DNA from: Parashewanella sp049608225
GTDB taxonomy: Bacteria; Pseudomonadota; Gammaproteobacteria; Enterobacterales; Shewanellaceae
Direction: 5' to 3'
NCBI GenBank assembly: GCA_049608225.1
Contig: JBMYXI010000002.1
Span: 1-64,000, forward strand
DNA length: 64,000 nucleotides
This document shows, piece after piece, positions 15,198-24,609 of the stretch. Each line of letters starts with the position of its first letter. Positions within the stretch are counted from its first letter, which is position 1. Both the position numbers and the translations under genes were made by a program. The notes beneath the pieces were generated by a model. It did no database searches, was not told where the DNA came from, and saw only the letters and a list, made by a program, of their open reading frames with translations.

Positions 15198-16370
15198 TTA
15201 GTCCGCTTGTTTACGCAAAAATGCCGGTATATCTAAGTAATCCAATTCATTTTTTGGAGCGGGTGCAGCCGCAGTTTGTGGACTCCCTACTGGAATCACA
15301 TTAGCGCCACCAACAACAGCTTGTTCTTCTGCCACAGAAACAGTCACTGGTTCTACTGGCTGGGCTTCAACACGTGGTGCAGGCTTACTAACTAAGGTGA
15401 TATCAGGCTTTTTCTCAGAGCCAATACCCGTAGCAACGACAGTAACACGTAGTTCATCGCTCATTTCTGGATCAATCACCGCACCAACTACGACAGTCGC
15501 ATTGTCTGAAGCATAGGCTTTAACATGATTACCCACAGTTTCGAATTCTTCGATACTCATGTCCATACCAGCGGTAATATTCACTAACACACCACGAGCG
15601 CCAGCTAAGTCGATGTCTTCAAGTAATGGACTGGCAACAGCAGATTCAGCCGCTTCTTCTGCGCGATCTTCACCACTTGCAATGCCTGTGCCCATCATGG
15701 CATTACCCATTTCTGACATTACAGTTTTAACGTCGGCGAAGTCGACGTTAATTAAACCTGGGCGCGTGATCAGCTCAGCAATACCTTGCACAGCTCCTAA
15801 CAATACGTTATTTGCAGCAGCAAAAGCATCAAGTAAAGATGTGCCTCGACCTAACACTTTTAATAACTTCTCGTTAGGGATCGTAATTAACGAATCTACA
15901 TGCTTAGCAAGTTCTTCAATACCTTGCTCAGCAAATGCCATACGTTTTTTACCTTCAAACGGGAAAGGTTTTGTTACCACTGCAACGGTAAGGATTTGCT
16001 CTTCTCTTGCAATTTGTGCAACAACAGGAGCTGCACCTGTACCGGTTCCGCCGCCCATACCAGCTGCAATGAAGATCATGTCACAGCCTTTTATCGCGGC
16101 TCGAATGTTATCTGCATCTTCTTCAGCCGCAAGACGACCAATTTCAGGGTTCGCGCCTGCACCTAATCCTTTGGTTACATCACGACCTAATTGAATGGTT
16201 GAACCTGCTGATGACTTACGCAATGCTTGTGCATCGGTATTGGTCGCAACAAATTCGACACCTTCGATATTGTGTCTCACCATGTGTTCGACAGCGTTGC
16301 CTCCGCCGCCGCCTACGCCGATGACTTTAATCACCGCCTCATCTGAGTGAGTGTCCATGATCTCAAACAT
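15198..16370 (-). CDS. ftsZ: Cell division GTPase FtsZ
   Basis: 390 aa. The tubulin signature GGGTGTG is at 106-112, preceded by the N-terminal VIKVIGVGGGGGNAVEHM. The T7 catalytic loop region NVDFADVKTVMSEMG is intact. After a Pro/Ala-rich linker the conserved C-terminal peptide LDYLDIPAFLRKQAD is present, the docking site for FtsA, ZipA and SlmA (slmA is at 43337). It is 30 nt from ftsA. Confidence 0.99.
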   Translation of the reverse strand: MFEIMDTHSDEAVIKVIGVGGGGGNAVEHMVRHNIEGVEFVATNTDAQALRKSSAGSTIQLGRDVTKGLGAGANPEIGRLAAEEDADNIRAAIKGCDMIFIAAGMGGGTGTGAAPVVAQIAREEQILTVAVVTKPFPFEGKKRMAFAEQGIEELAKHVDSLITIPNEKLLKVLGRGTSLLDAFAAANNVLLGAVQGIAELITRPGLINVDFADVKTVMSEMGNAMMGTGIASGEDRAEEAAESAVASPLLEDIDLAGARGVLVNITAGMDMSIEEFETVGNHVKAYASDNATVVVGAVIDPEMSDELRVTVVATGIGSEKKPDITLVSKPAPRVEAQPVEPVTVSVAEEQAVVGGANVIPVGSPQTAAAPAPKNELDYLDIPAFLRKQAD

Positions 16371-16400
16371 AGTCTGAACTCCATATTGCCTGCATTAAAA

Positions 16401-17636
16401 TTAAAATTCGCCTTTAAACCAACTTTTCACTCGACTTAAAACATTGGTCACACCTTGACGCTCTGGGCGTTCAGTTTCACGTTCAACGTATCGACGTGCA
16501 CCATAATGTAATAAGCCAATACCAGTTGAATAAACTGGCTCGGTTACGTAATCGTATAAACCTTTTACTTCCATCGGGCCTGCAACTCTGACTGGCATGC
16601 CAAATGTTGCTTCAGCAACCTCGACAACGCCGTCAATTGATGACGTTCCACCAGTAAGCACAATACCCGCTGCAATTTGATCTTCATAGCCGCTATCTCT
16701 CAGCTCTCTGAGGATCAACTCAAACATTTCTTGATATCGCGGTTCAACCACTTCTGCCAAGGTATGGCGTGACATTGAACGCGATGGACGCCCACCAACG
16801 GAGGGCACTTCAATACTTTCTTCTTGGCTAACTGTCGCGCTTCTTGCACTAGCATGTTGCACTTTAATTTGTTCAGCATGAGAAAGCGGTGTTCTAAATA
16901 TTTTCGCAATATCATTGGTGACCTGATTACCTGCAACTGGCACCACAGCGCAATGTCTTAATGCACCATTGGTATACACCGAGATATCCGTTGTACCGCC
17001 ACCAATATCGACCACACAAACTCCAAGGTCTTTTTCATCTGCCGTTAAAGTCGCATCTGCTGACGCAATGCCAGAGAACACTAGATCATCCACTTTTAAG
17101 CCGCAACGCTCAACACTTTTTGTTAGATTTTTCGCCATATCGTTCGCACAGGTCACAATATGTACTTTTGCTTCCATTCTCATGCCTGACATTCCAATCG
17201 GGCTTTTGATGCCGTCTTGTACATCGATGGCATATTCTTGCGGCAACACATGTAAAATACGGCGCTCTGTAGGGATTTTAACAGAACGAGCCGTATGAAT
17301 AACATTATCGACATCTTCTTGTGTCACTTCTTCATCATTTATCGACACCATGCCATTTTCATTTTGACAAGCGATGTGTTTACCTGAAATACCTAAATAA
17401 ACAGAAGTCACCTGACAATCTGCCATTAGCTCGGCTTGATCCAGCGCACGTTGAACACTGCGTATGATCGAGTCCAAATCATTAACACCGCCTTTGTCCA
17501 TCCCTCTTGAAGGATGATTCCCCATACCGACCACAGTGATCTCGCCATCAGGCAGTACTTCACCGATGATCACAGCAACTTTAGAGGTGCCAATATCTAA
17601 TCCAACAATCAAATTTCTATCTGGGTTCTTGGTCAT
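16401..17636 (-). CDS. ftsA: Cell division protein FtsA (actin-like)
   Basis: 411 aa. Anchors FtsZ to the inner membrane. Actin-type ATP motifs: VGLDIGTSKVAVIIGE (12-27), VVDIGGGTTDISVY (about 208-221) and VLTGGTSSIDG. The C-terminal amphipathic membrane helix LSRVKSWFKGEF is clear. The start overlaps the ftsQ stop by 4 nt (ATGA), so the two are translationally coupled. Confidence 0.98.
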   Translation of the reverse strand: MTKNPDRNLIVGLDIGTSKVAVIIGEVLPDGEITVVGMGNHPSRGMDKGGVNDLDSIIRSVQRALDQAELMADCQVTSVYLGISGKHIACQNENGMVSINDEEVTQEDVDNVIHTARSVKIPTERRILHVLPQEYAIDVQDGIKSPIGMSGMRMEAKVHIVTCANDMAKNLTKSVERCGLKVDDLVFSGIASADATLTADEKDLGVCVVDIGGGTTDISVYTNGALRHCAVVPVAGNQVTNDIAKIFRTPLSHAEQIKVQHASARSATVSQEESIEVPSVGGRPSRSMSRHTLAEVVEPRYQEMFELILRELRDSGYEDQIAAGIVLTGGTSSIDGVVEVAEATFGMPVRVAGPMEVKGLYDYVTEPVYSTGIGLLHYGARRYVERETERPERQGVTNVLSRVKSWFKGEF

Positions 17637-18403
17637 TCGTTACCAACTCTCACTTCTGTTTGTGCCCAGCCTACGGCTAATCCAGTGTCATAACGTAAAT
17701 CGATATACGCAATTTTTTTATCTTGCTGTTGCAATTGAGGATACACATCAATAAATCTTTGTACTCGTGTCATCGTATCCTCTCTTCCCAAATCCAATTT
17801 TATCTGATTTGAAAGTTCCACATGCCAAGCATGTCGCAGACTTAAACTTAACTTTGCTAAGTTAAAGCCATTTATTTTCAGTAGCCCACCAACTTGTTGG
17901 TAAGTGCGCAATACCTCTTTCGCTTTATCTTCTGGCCCTGATAGTGCTGGCAGTCCCTGTTCAAGCTGAGATGCTGGTGCATCAAACACTTCACCTGAAC
18001 GATTTAGCCACTCACTATTATTCCAGCTTGCCACTACGTCTTGTTCTTGTACGTACACTTTCAGCTTTGAGGGCCACTCTCTTTGTACTGATGCTCGATA
18101 AATCCAAGGCAAAGCTTCTAATGTTGTTTGTACTTCAGCTACATCAGCACTAAAAAAGCTACGATTTAACAACCCTTGCAATGCCACCTGTATATCTTTA
18201 TCCGTAGTATGAGTACGTATCCCTTTTAGAATCACACTATCTATCGGCAGTTGATCAGCATCATTGACTAAATAATTCAGCTTCCAACTGGTATATATCA
18301 ACCCTGCTATCACTAAAAACAAGGTGAATAAGCCACAACAAAAGTACCAGTTGACTCGAGTTAATCTCGTCTGAACATTTTGGTACTTCTCAATCCAACT
18401 CAC
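17633..18403 (-). CDS. ftsQ: Cell division protein FtsQ
   Basis: 256 aa. Short cytoplasmic tail, one membrane helix (about 21-42), then a POTRA domain (about 54-122, from LPIDSVILKGIRTHTTDKDIQ to VYVQEQDVVASW) and the beta domain that binds FtsB/FtsL. In E. coli, ddlB lies between murC and ftsQ; here ftsQ follows murC directly after 11 nt. Confidence 0.95.
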   Translation of the reverse strand: MSWIEKYQNVQTRLTRVNWYFCCGLFTLFLVIAGLIYTSWKLNYLVNDADQLPIDSVILKGIRTHTTDKDIQVALQGLLNRSFFSADVAEVQTTLEALPWIYRASVQREWPSKLKVYVQEQDVVASWNNSEWLNRSGEVFDAPASQLEQGLPALSGPEDKAKEVLRTYQQVGGLLKINGFNLAKLSLSLRHAWHVELSNQIKLDLGREDTMTRVQRFIDVYPQLQQQDKKIAYIDLRYDTGLAVGWAQTEVRVGNE

Positions 18404-18414
18404 TTAGTGTTTAC

Positions 18415-19875
18415 TCACTTCTGTTCTAGCTGACTTGTACTAAATCCAAGCTCAGTTGCAACCAACGATTTTGATATAGCACCGATATTGCCAGCACCTT
18501 GTGTCAGCAATAAATCATTATCTTGTAACACATCCGGCAGTAATTCCGACAGTTGCTGAGCATTCGCCACAAAAATAGGTTCAATTTGTCCGCGTTGTCT
18601 TATCGCTCGACATAGAGCACGACCATCTGCAGCAGCAATAGGCGTTTCTCCTGCTGCATACACTTCAAGTAGCAACAGACAGTCAACATGAGACAATACT
18701 TCGGCGAAATCTTCAAACAAATCACGGGTACGACTATAACGGTGTGGTTGATAGGCCATAACTAATCGTTTATTCGGGTATGCTTCTCGCGCCGCTTGAA
18801 TTGTTGCCGCTACTTCACTGGGGTGATGACCATAATCATCGACCAACAATACGTCACCATTTGGCGTGTTGAATTGACCTAATTGCTGAAAACGACGCCC
18901 AATACCTTCAAACTCCGCTAAGGCAGTTTTAATTGGTTCATCATCGATTTCATCTTCAGATGCAACCGCAACTGCAGCTAACGCATTTAACACATTATGT
19001 CTGCCAGGCATATTCAGCGACATCGAAAAGTCTGCTTTACCAGTACGACAGACATTAAAATGACTGACTGCACCTTGCTGAGAATAATTGCTAGCGCGTA
19101 CATCAGCATCTTCACTAAAACCGTAAGTTACAACTTTACGGCTAATGCGAGGTAATAACTCTCGGACCACCTCATCGTCAATACACATCACAGCGACACC
19201 ATAAAAAGGTAAGTTGTGAATAAATTCAATAAAAGCATTTTTTAGTCGCTCGAAATCACCACCATAGGTATCCATATGGTCAGCTTCAATATTAGTGATG
19301 ACTGCAACCATAGGCTGTAAATGCAAGAAGCTAGCATCGCTCTCATCTGCTTCAGCAATTAAGTAGCGACTGCTACCTAAGCGAGCATTTGTGCCAGCAC
19401 TATTGAGCAATCCACCTATTACAAAAGTAGGATCTTTTTTAGCTTCACCATAAACACTTGCAATTAAGCTGGTCGTTGTCGTTTTACCGTGAGTGCCAGC
19501 AATGGCAATTCCATGACGATAGCGCATTAACTCAGACAACATTTCAGCGCGTCTTACTACTGGGATACGCTGAGCTTTAGCTTCAATAATTTCGGGGTTT
19601 TCAAGATCGATAGCCGTTGAGACAACAACAACATCTGCACCCAATACATTTTTTGCATGATGACCAATGGCGATTTCAGCCCCTAACCCATGTAACCTTT
19701 GAGTCATCGAATTAGCCGCAATATCTGAACCGCTGAGTACGTAACCTTCGTTCAACAAGACTTCCGCAATGCCCCCCATGCCAGCACCACCGATGCCAAC
19801 AAAATGAATCCGTCTTACTCGACGCATTTCTGGGATTTGCATGCGCAACTGCGCTTGTCTTTCAGTCTTGGTCAT
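18415..19875 (-). CDS. murC: UDP-N-acetylmuramate--L-alanine ligase MurC
   Basis: 486 aa. Adds L-Ala to UDP-MurNAc. Rossmann start RRIHFVGIGGAGMGGIAEVL (20-39), ATP loop GTHGKTTTTS (about 124-133), and the Mur ligase central and C-terminal domains (DDYGHHPSEVAATI). Its start is 8 nt from the murG stop. Confidence 0.98.
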   Translation of the reverse strand: MTKTERQAQLRMQIPEMRRVRRIHFVGIGGAGMGGIAEVLLNEGYVLSGSDIAANSMTQRLHGLGAEIAIGHHAKNVLGADVVVVSTAIDLENPEIIEAKAQRIPVVRRAEMLSELMRYRHGIAIAGTHGKTTTTSLIASVYGEAKKDPTFVIGGLLNSAGTNARLGSSRYLIAEADESDASFLHLQPMVAVITNIEADHMDTYGGDFERLKNAFIEFIHNLPFYGVAVMCIDDEVVRELLPRISRKVVTYGFSEDADVRASNYSQQGAVSHFNVCRTGKADFSMSLNMPGRHNVLNALAAVAVASEDEIDDEPIKTALAEFEGIGRRFQQLGQFNTPNGDVLLVDDYGHHPSEVAATIQAAREAYPNKRLVMAYQPHRYSRTRDLFEDFAEVLSHVDCLLLLEVYAAGETPIAAADGRALCRAIRQRGQIEPIFVANAQQLSELLPDVLQDNDLLLTQGAGNIGAISKSLVATELGFSTSQLEQK

Positions 19876-19883
19876 ATCTTCCT

Positions 19884-20975
19884 TTACCCTGCTAATTCTT
19901 TACAAACCTGAGCGACATTATTCGCCGCTTCTAATACCGCAACTTGTTTGGCTTTCTGTCCCATTTGAGCAAGCTCATTTCGATCTTGTGCTAACATCGC
20001 CAGCTTCTCACTGATAACTTCTGCTGTAGCTATAGGTTGTGGCACTAAAAACGCAGCCCCTGCGTCAACCAATACTTGCGCATTTAAGGTTTGATGATCG
20101 TCCACCGCGTGAGGGTATGGCACTAAAATGCTTGCCTTACCTACAACGGCTAGCTCAGAAACCGTTAATGCCCCAGAACGACAAATAACCACATCAGCCC
20201 AAGAATAAGCCGCTTCCATATCATCAATAAATTCGGCCACTTGCACCATATTATCTAAGTTCTGTTCTTTATAATCATTTAAAACAGATTCAGTATTACC
20301 CCGACCGACTTGATGCCAGACGGTAATTGGGTGTGATAATCGCAATTCAGCGCTTACTACTGGTAATAATTGATTAAAAACTCTCGCGCCAAGGCTGCCA
20401 CCTACGACTAACACTCTAAGTGCACCATCTTCTGCCTGTGCATTACGAGAATTGAGTTGCAATAACTCCTGCCTGATCGGATTACCAACGACTTGTGTGT
20501 CAGCTCGATTAACAAAAGTATTCTCAAAAGCACAGAGCACCTTATCTGCAATTCTTGATAGCAACTTATTGGTCATCCCAGGAATGGCATTTTGCTCATG
20601 TAGCACTAATGGCACACCTGATAACTTAGCAGCCACGCCACCAGGTCCACTGGCGAATCCGCCCATACCTAACACCACATCAGGCTTAAAAGAGCTGATC
20701 ACTGATTTGGCTTGAATGATTGAACGTAACACCTTAAACGGTGCCGCTAATTTACGCATCAATCCATTACCTCGAACCCCTTTAATATCGATAAACTGAA
20801 TATTAAAGCCATTCTGCGGCACCACTTTTGCCTCCATTCGCTCTGCAGTGCCGAGCCAGAGTATTTCCCAGCCTTGGTTGGCTAGCTCTTTGGCAACCGC
20901 AATGGCAGGAAATACATGTCCGCCCGTCCCTCCAGCCATAATTAAAATACGTTTAGGCGTTAAGCCCGAAGTCAT
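19884..20975 (-). CDS. murG: UDP-GlcNAc:lipid I GlcNAc transferase MurG
   Basis: 363 aa from the ATG at 20975, chosen because GAGGAA lies 7 nt upstream and the protein then begins MTSGLTPKRILIMAGGTGGH, as MurG does. An ATG at 20990 that overlaps the ftsW stop (ATGA) is a second possibility, adding five residues. GT28 features: GGTGGHVFPAIAVA near the start, LGMGGFASGPGG, HEQNAIPGMTNKLL, and the UDP-GlcNAc site CRSGALTVSELA. Makes lipid II at the inner face of the membrane. Confidence 0.97.
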   Translation of the reverse strand: MTSGLTPKRILIMAGGTGGHVFPAIAVAKELANQGWEILWLGTAERMEAKVVPQNGFNIQFIDIKGVRGNGLMRKLAAPFKVLRSIIQAKSVISSFKPDVVLGMGGFASGPGGVAAKLSGVPLVLHEQNAIPGMTNKLLSRIADKVLCAFENTFVNRADTQVVGNPIRQELLQLNSRNAQAEDGALRVLVVGGSLGARVFNQLLPVVSAELRLSHPITVWHQVGRGNTESVLNDYKEQNLDNMVQVAEFIDDMEAAYSWADVVICRSGALTVSELAVVGKASILVPYPHAVDDHQTLNAQVLVDAGAAFLVPQPIATAEVISEKLAMLAQDRNELAQMGQKAKQVAVLEAANNVAQVCKELAG

Positions 20976-20986
20976 TATTTCGTTCC

Positions 20987-22192
20987 TCATCGAAGCACTG
21001 CCTGAACTTTGCTCAAACGCCGCTCGTAATCTATTCGAAGTAATACCATTGCAGCGGCGGTCATTACCCATAGGCTACTGCCACCATAACTGACAAAAGG
21101 CAATGTTAGCCCCTTGGTAGGCAACATACCAATACTGGCACCTACGTTTACAACGGTTTGGAAGCAAATCCATATACCAATGGCATAAGCTAAATAGCCT
21201 TCAAAAGCTTTGTTAGCCTTTAAGCTCAAATTACCTAACTGTATCGCTCTTAGCGCCACAAAAAATAACACAGCAAGTACTACAACAATGCCGAGAAAGC
21301 CTAACTCTTCACCAATCACCGCGAAAATAAAGTCAGTATGTGCTTCAGGTAAGTATTCCATTTTCTGAATTGAATTACCCAAGCCTTGTCCGTACCAATC
21401 ACCTCTGCCATAAGCCATTAAAGATTGAGTCAATTGATAACCACTGCCAAAGGGATCATCCCACGGATTTAAAAACGAGGTCACTCTTCGCATGCGGTAT
21501 TCAGCAGTAGCAACCAGCAATACAAAGCCAATAATACCTAACATGATCAACAAGAAAAAGTCGACTAACCTTGCGCCAGCTAACCACAATAAACCAACTG
21601 TTATCACAAACAGTACGACTACTGTACCTAAGTCTGGTTGCATTAATATCAGGCCAGCGTAAACCATTAATACGATGATCGGCTTGATAAAACCGAACAT
21701 ATGTTCACGCACCTGTTGATGTCGACGAACTAAATAACCGGCTAAATAAATACAAAAAGCAAATTTTGCAACTTCAGCAACCTGAATGCGGATCGGTCCA
21801 AACTGTAACCAGCGCGTTGAACCATTAACTGTGCTACCAACAAGTAGTACTGCAACTAATCCAACGAGTACACCAATCAGCATAAAGGGGCTCAACTTCT
21901 GCCACCAGCTCAGCTCAATACGCAACACCACAGCAGCAATGATCACACAGCCAACTAAGTAAGCAATGTGGCGCAACATAAAGTGAAACGGATTACCCGT
22001 TAACTTTTCCGCCTCAGGCATTGATGAGGACATTACCATTACAAAACCAAATGACATCAACGACAAAATGGCGAACAAGAATTGACGATCATAAAGCTGG
22101 TTGCCAGGTTTCGCATCGCCAACCAACCAAGTAGGCCATCTCCACTTTAAATCAGTACCAAATAGGCTCAGTTGTTTTTCAGTGGTTGCCAT
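20987..22192 (-). CDS. ftsW: Septal peptidoglycan glycosyltransferase FtsW
   Basis: 401 aa SEDS protein with about ten membrane helices. The family signature GYQLTQSLMAYGRGDWYGQGLG and PEAHTDFIFAVIGEELGF are both present, with the conserved catalytic Asp region (TDFIFAVIGEE). It works with FtsI (27503). It overlaps murD by 14 nt. Confidence 0.98.
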   Translation of the reverse strand: MATTEKQLSLFGTDLKWRWPTWLVGDAKPGNQLYDRQFLFAILSLMSFGFVMVMSSSMPEAEKLTGNPFHFMLRHIAYLVGCVIIAAVVLRIELSWWQKLSPFMLIGVLVGLVAVLLVGSTVNGSTRWLQFGPIRIQVAEVAKFAFCIYLAGYLVRRHQQVREHMFGFIKPIIVLMVYAGLILMQPDLGTVVVLFVITVGLLWLAGARLVDFFLLIMLGIIGFVLLVATAEYRMRRVTSFLNPWDDPFGSGYQLTQSLMAYGRGDWYGQGLGNSIQKMEYLPEAHTDFIFAVIGEELGFLGIVVVLAVLFFVALRAIQLGNLSLKANKAFEGYLAYAIGIWICFQTVVNVGASIGMLPTKGLTLPFVSYGGSSLWVMTAAAMVLLRIDYERRLSKVQAVLR

Positions 22193-23501
22193 CTAGCGCC
22201 TCCACTTGCCGTCTAAAATCATTACCTCTTTCAGCAAAATTGCAATACATATCGATACTGGCACAGGCTGGCGATAGCAAAACAATGTCGCCCGTATTGG
22301 CAAGTTGATGAGCTTTAATTACGGCTTCACTCATATTGGCAACACGAATACTGGAATGGTGTAACTGAGCAATTTGCTCTGCATCTTGACCAAAGACAAT
22401 AAGATGAGAAACGTATCGCAAGCCAGGGGTTAACTCGGTTAAATCGGCCCCTTTGGCATCACCACCTGCGATCAACACAATATCACCTAACTGATCTTTC
22501 AAACCATTTAACGCAGCAAGAGTGGCACCAACATTAGTCGCCTTGGAGTCATTAATAAAGGTGACAGCCTGTTTATTGGCAACGGTTTCACAGCGATGTG
22601 CTAGCCCTGTAAAACGTTTAACAACGTGACCCATCGCTTCTCGGCTAATTTCAGCTGACTCGGCAAGCGCCATAGCAGCAAGAATATTTGCTTGATTATG
22701 CAAGCCCACACAGGCCATTTCAGCAACAGCCAGTATTTGACTTTCACCTCGAACGAAATAACCATTACTGATCCCCCAATCGTCTGATTTAGGAACATCA
22801 ATACCAAAGCTTATGCTGTTTCGAGCTTCAATAGGCAGTGTTAATTCGTCCTCTCGATTCACCACACACAGCTTACTTTGCTGATACAGTGATAATTTAG
22901 TCTGACGATAGGCATCTAAATTGTCGTAGCGATCCATATGATCAGCGCTGATATTTAAACAAGTTGCAGCTATGCACCGCAAACTTTGAGTTGTTTCAAG
23001 CTGAAAGCTACTTAATTCAAGCACATATAGATCAGCTTGCTGTTGGAGTAAGTCCAAAACAGGAATGCCAATATTGCCACCAACAGCCACATTCAAGCCA
23101 TCTTGCTTTGCCATTTCACCAACCAAGGTTGTTACGGTTGATTTACCATTAGAGCCGGTAATAGCAATGACTTTTTCTACTTCATGTTGCAATTCACGAG
23201 CAAATAACTCGATATCGCCAATAACTTCAACGCCAACGTCGATTGCCGCTTTTACCTCTGGTGTATCTAACGCAATACCAGGACTTAATATTATTTGCTT
23301 AGCTTGTACCAACTCACGAACATCAAAGTCACCGCAACGAAGTGAGAGTTCAGGAAATTCTTGATGGAACTTAGCTTTACCTGATGGCTCTGCTCTGCTA
23401 TCCATCACTAAAGGAAGAATGCCTTTATTTCGCAAATAACGCACCACTGAGAGCCCTGTGACGCCCAATCCTAATACAATGTGCGAGTATTGTTGCTGCA
23501 T
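22179..23501 (-). CDS. murD: UDP-N-acetylmuramoylalanine--D-glutamate ligase MurD
   Basis: 440 aa. Rossmann start IVLGLGVTGLSVVRYL (8-23), ATP loop AITGSNGKSTVTTLVGEM (about 112-129), NISADHMDRYDNLD, and the C-terminal FINDSKATNVGATLAAL motif. Adds D-Glu to UDP-MurNAc-L-Ala. It is 25 nt from mraY. Confidence 0.98.
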   Translation of the reverse strand: MQQQYSHIVLGLGVTGLSVVRYLRNKGILPLVMDSRAEPSGKAKFHQEFPELSLRCGDFDVRELVQAKQIILSPGIALDTPEVKAAIDVGVEVIGDIELFARELQHEVEKVIAITGSNGKSTVTTLVGEMAKQDGLNVAVGGNIGIPVLDLLQQQADLYVLELSSFQLETTQSLRCIAATCLNISADHMDRYDNLDAYRQTKLSLYQQSKLCVVNREDELTLPIEARNSISFGIDVPKSDDWGISNGYFVRGESQILAVAEMACVGLHNQANILAAMALAESAEISREAMGHVVKRFTGLAHRCETVANKQAVTFINDSKATNVGATLAALNGLKDQLGDIVLIAGGDAKGADLTELTPGLRYVSHLIVFGQDAEQIAQLHHSSIRVANMSEAVIKAHQLANTGDIVLLSPACASIDMYCNFAERGNDFRRQVEALDGNH

Positions 23502-23526
23502 TCTAATCCCTGTCTATTATCTATGT

Positions 23527-24609
23527 TTATCTAAGCTTCAAGGTCGCTAAACCAAGCATCACTAAAAATAATGAAATAATCCAGAAGCGAACAATCACTC
23601 TTGGCTCTGGCCAACCTTTTAACTCATAATGGTGATGAATAGGCGCCATTCTAAAAATACGTTGACCACGTAATTTATAAGAGCCCACTTGCAATATCAC
23701 TGACACCGTTTCTAACACAAATACGCCGCCCATGATCACCAATAAGATTTCTTGTCTAACTAATACAGCAATAACACCAAGCGCAGCACCAAGAGATAGC
23801 GAACCAACATCTCCCATAAATACTTGTGCTGGATAAGTGTTAAACCACAAAAAGCCTAACCCTGCACCGACAATGGCAGTACAAACAATGACTAATTCAC
23901 CCGCTCCCGGTAAATATGGAATATGCAGATAATCTGCAAATTGTGCATGTCCTGAAAGATAAGCAATTAATGCAAATGCGCCCGCAACCATGACCGTTGG
24001 CATAATAGCCAATCCATCTAAGCCATCAGTCAAATTAACCGCATTACTTGAGCCGACAATGGTGAAGTAAGCCAGCACGATGAAAAAGACCCCGAGTTGC
24101 GGCATAACGTCTTTGAAAAATGGCACCACTAACTGAGTTTCACCTAAGCTACTGGAACTTGCATACAAATATACTGCAACAACAATCGCCGCCAACGATT
24201 GAAAAATGTACTTCCATCTGGCAATCAGTCCCTTTGGATCTTTTCGTACCACTTTCCGATAATCATCAACAAAGCCAATTAAGCCAAAGCTAAACAAAAC
24301 AAATAAAGTTACCCACACGTAATGATTACTTAAATCGCCCCAGAGCAGCACACTGGCAAAAATACCGAATAAAATCAGTAAACCACCCATGGTAGGTGTT
24401 CCACGCTTGCTAAAGTGAGATTCAGGCCCATCATTTCTGACGACTTGCCCAATTTGCATTAACTGCAAACGCTCAATCAATTTTGGCCCTAACCATAAAC
24501 TGAATAACAAAGCGGTAATAAGACCGAGAATCGCCCTAAACGTTAAGTACGAAAATACATGAAACCCCGAATAAAACTGAGTCAAATATTCCGCTAAATA
24601 AGCCAGCAT
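23527..24609 (-). CDS. mraY: Phospho-MurNAc-pentapeptide translocase MraY
   Basis: 360 aa, ten membrane helices. Makes lipid I. Catalytic Asp pair in GFVDDYRKV (about 113-121), NAVNLTDGLDGLA (about 188-200) and the MAPIHHHYELKGWPE loop (about 320-334) are intact. The start abuts the murF stop. Confidence 0.98.
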   Translation of the reverse strand: MLAYLAEYLTQFYSGFHVFSYLTFRAILGLITALLFSLWLGPKLIERLQLMQIGQVVRNDGPESHFSKRGTPTMGGLLILFGIFASVLLWGDLSNHYVWVTLFVLFSFGLIGFVDDYRKVVRKDPKGLIARWKYIFQSLAAIVVAVYLYASSSSLGETQLVVPFFKDVMPQLGVFFIVLAYFTIVGSSNAVNLTDGLDGLAIMPTVMVAGAFALIAYLSGHAQFADYLHIPYLPGAGELVIVCTAIVGAGLGFLWFNTYPAQVFMGDVGSLSLGAALGVIAVLVRQEILLVIMGGVFVLETVSVILQVGSYKLRGQRIFRMAPIHHHYELKGWPEPRVIVRFWIISLFLVMLGLATLKLR

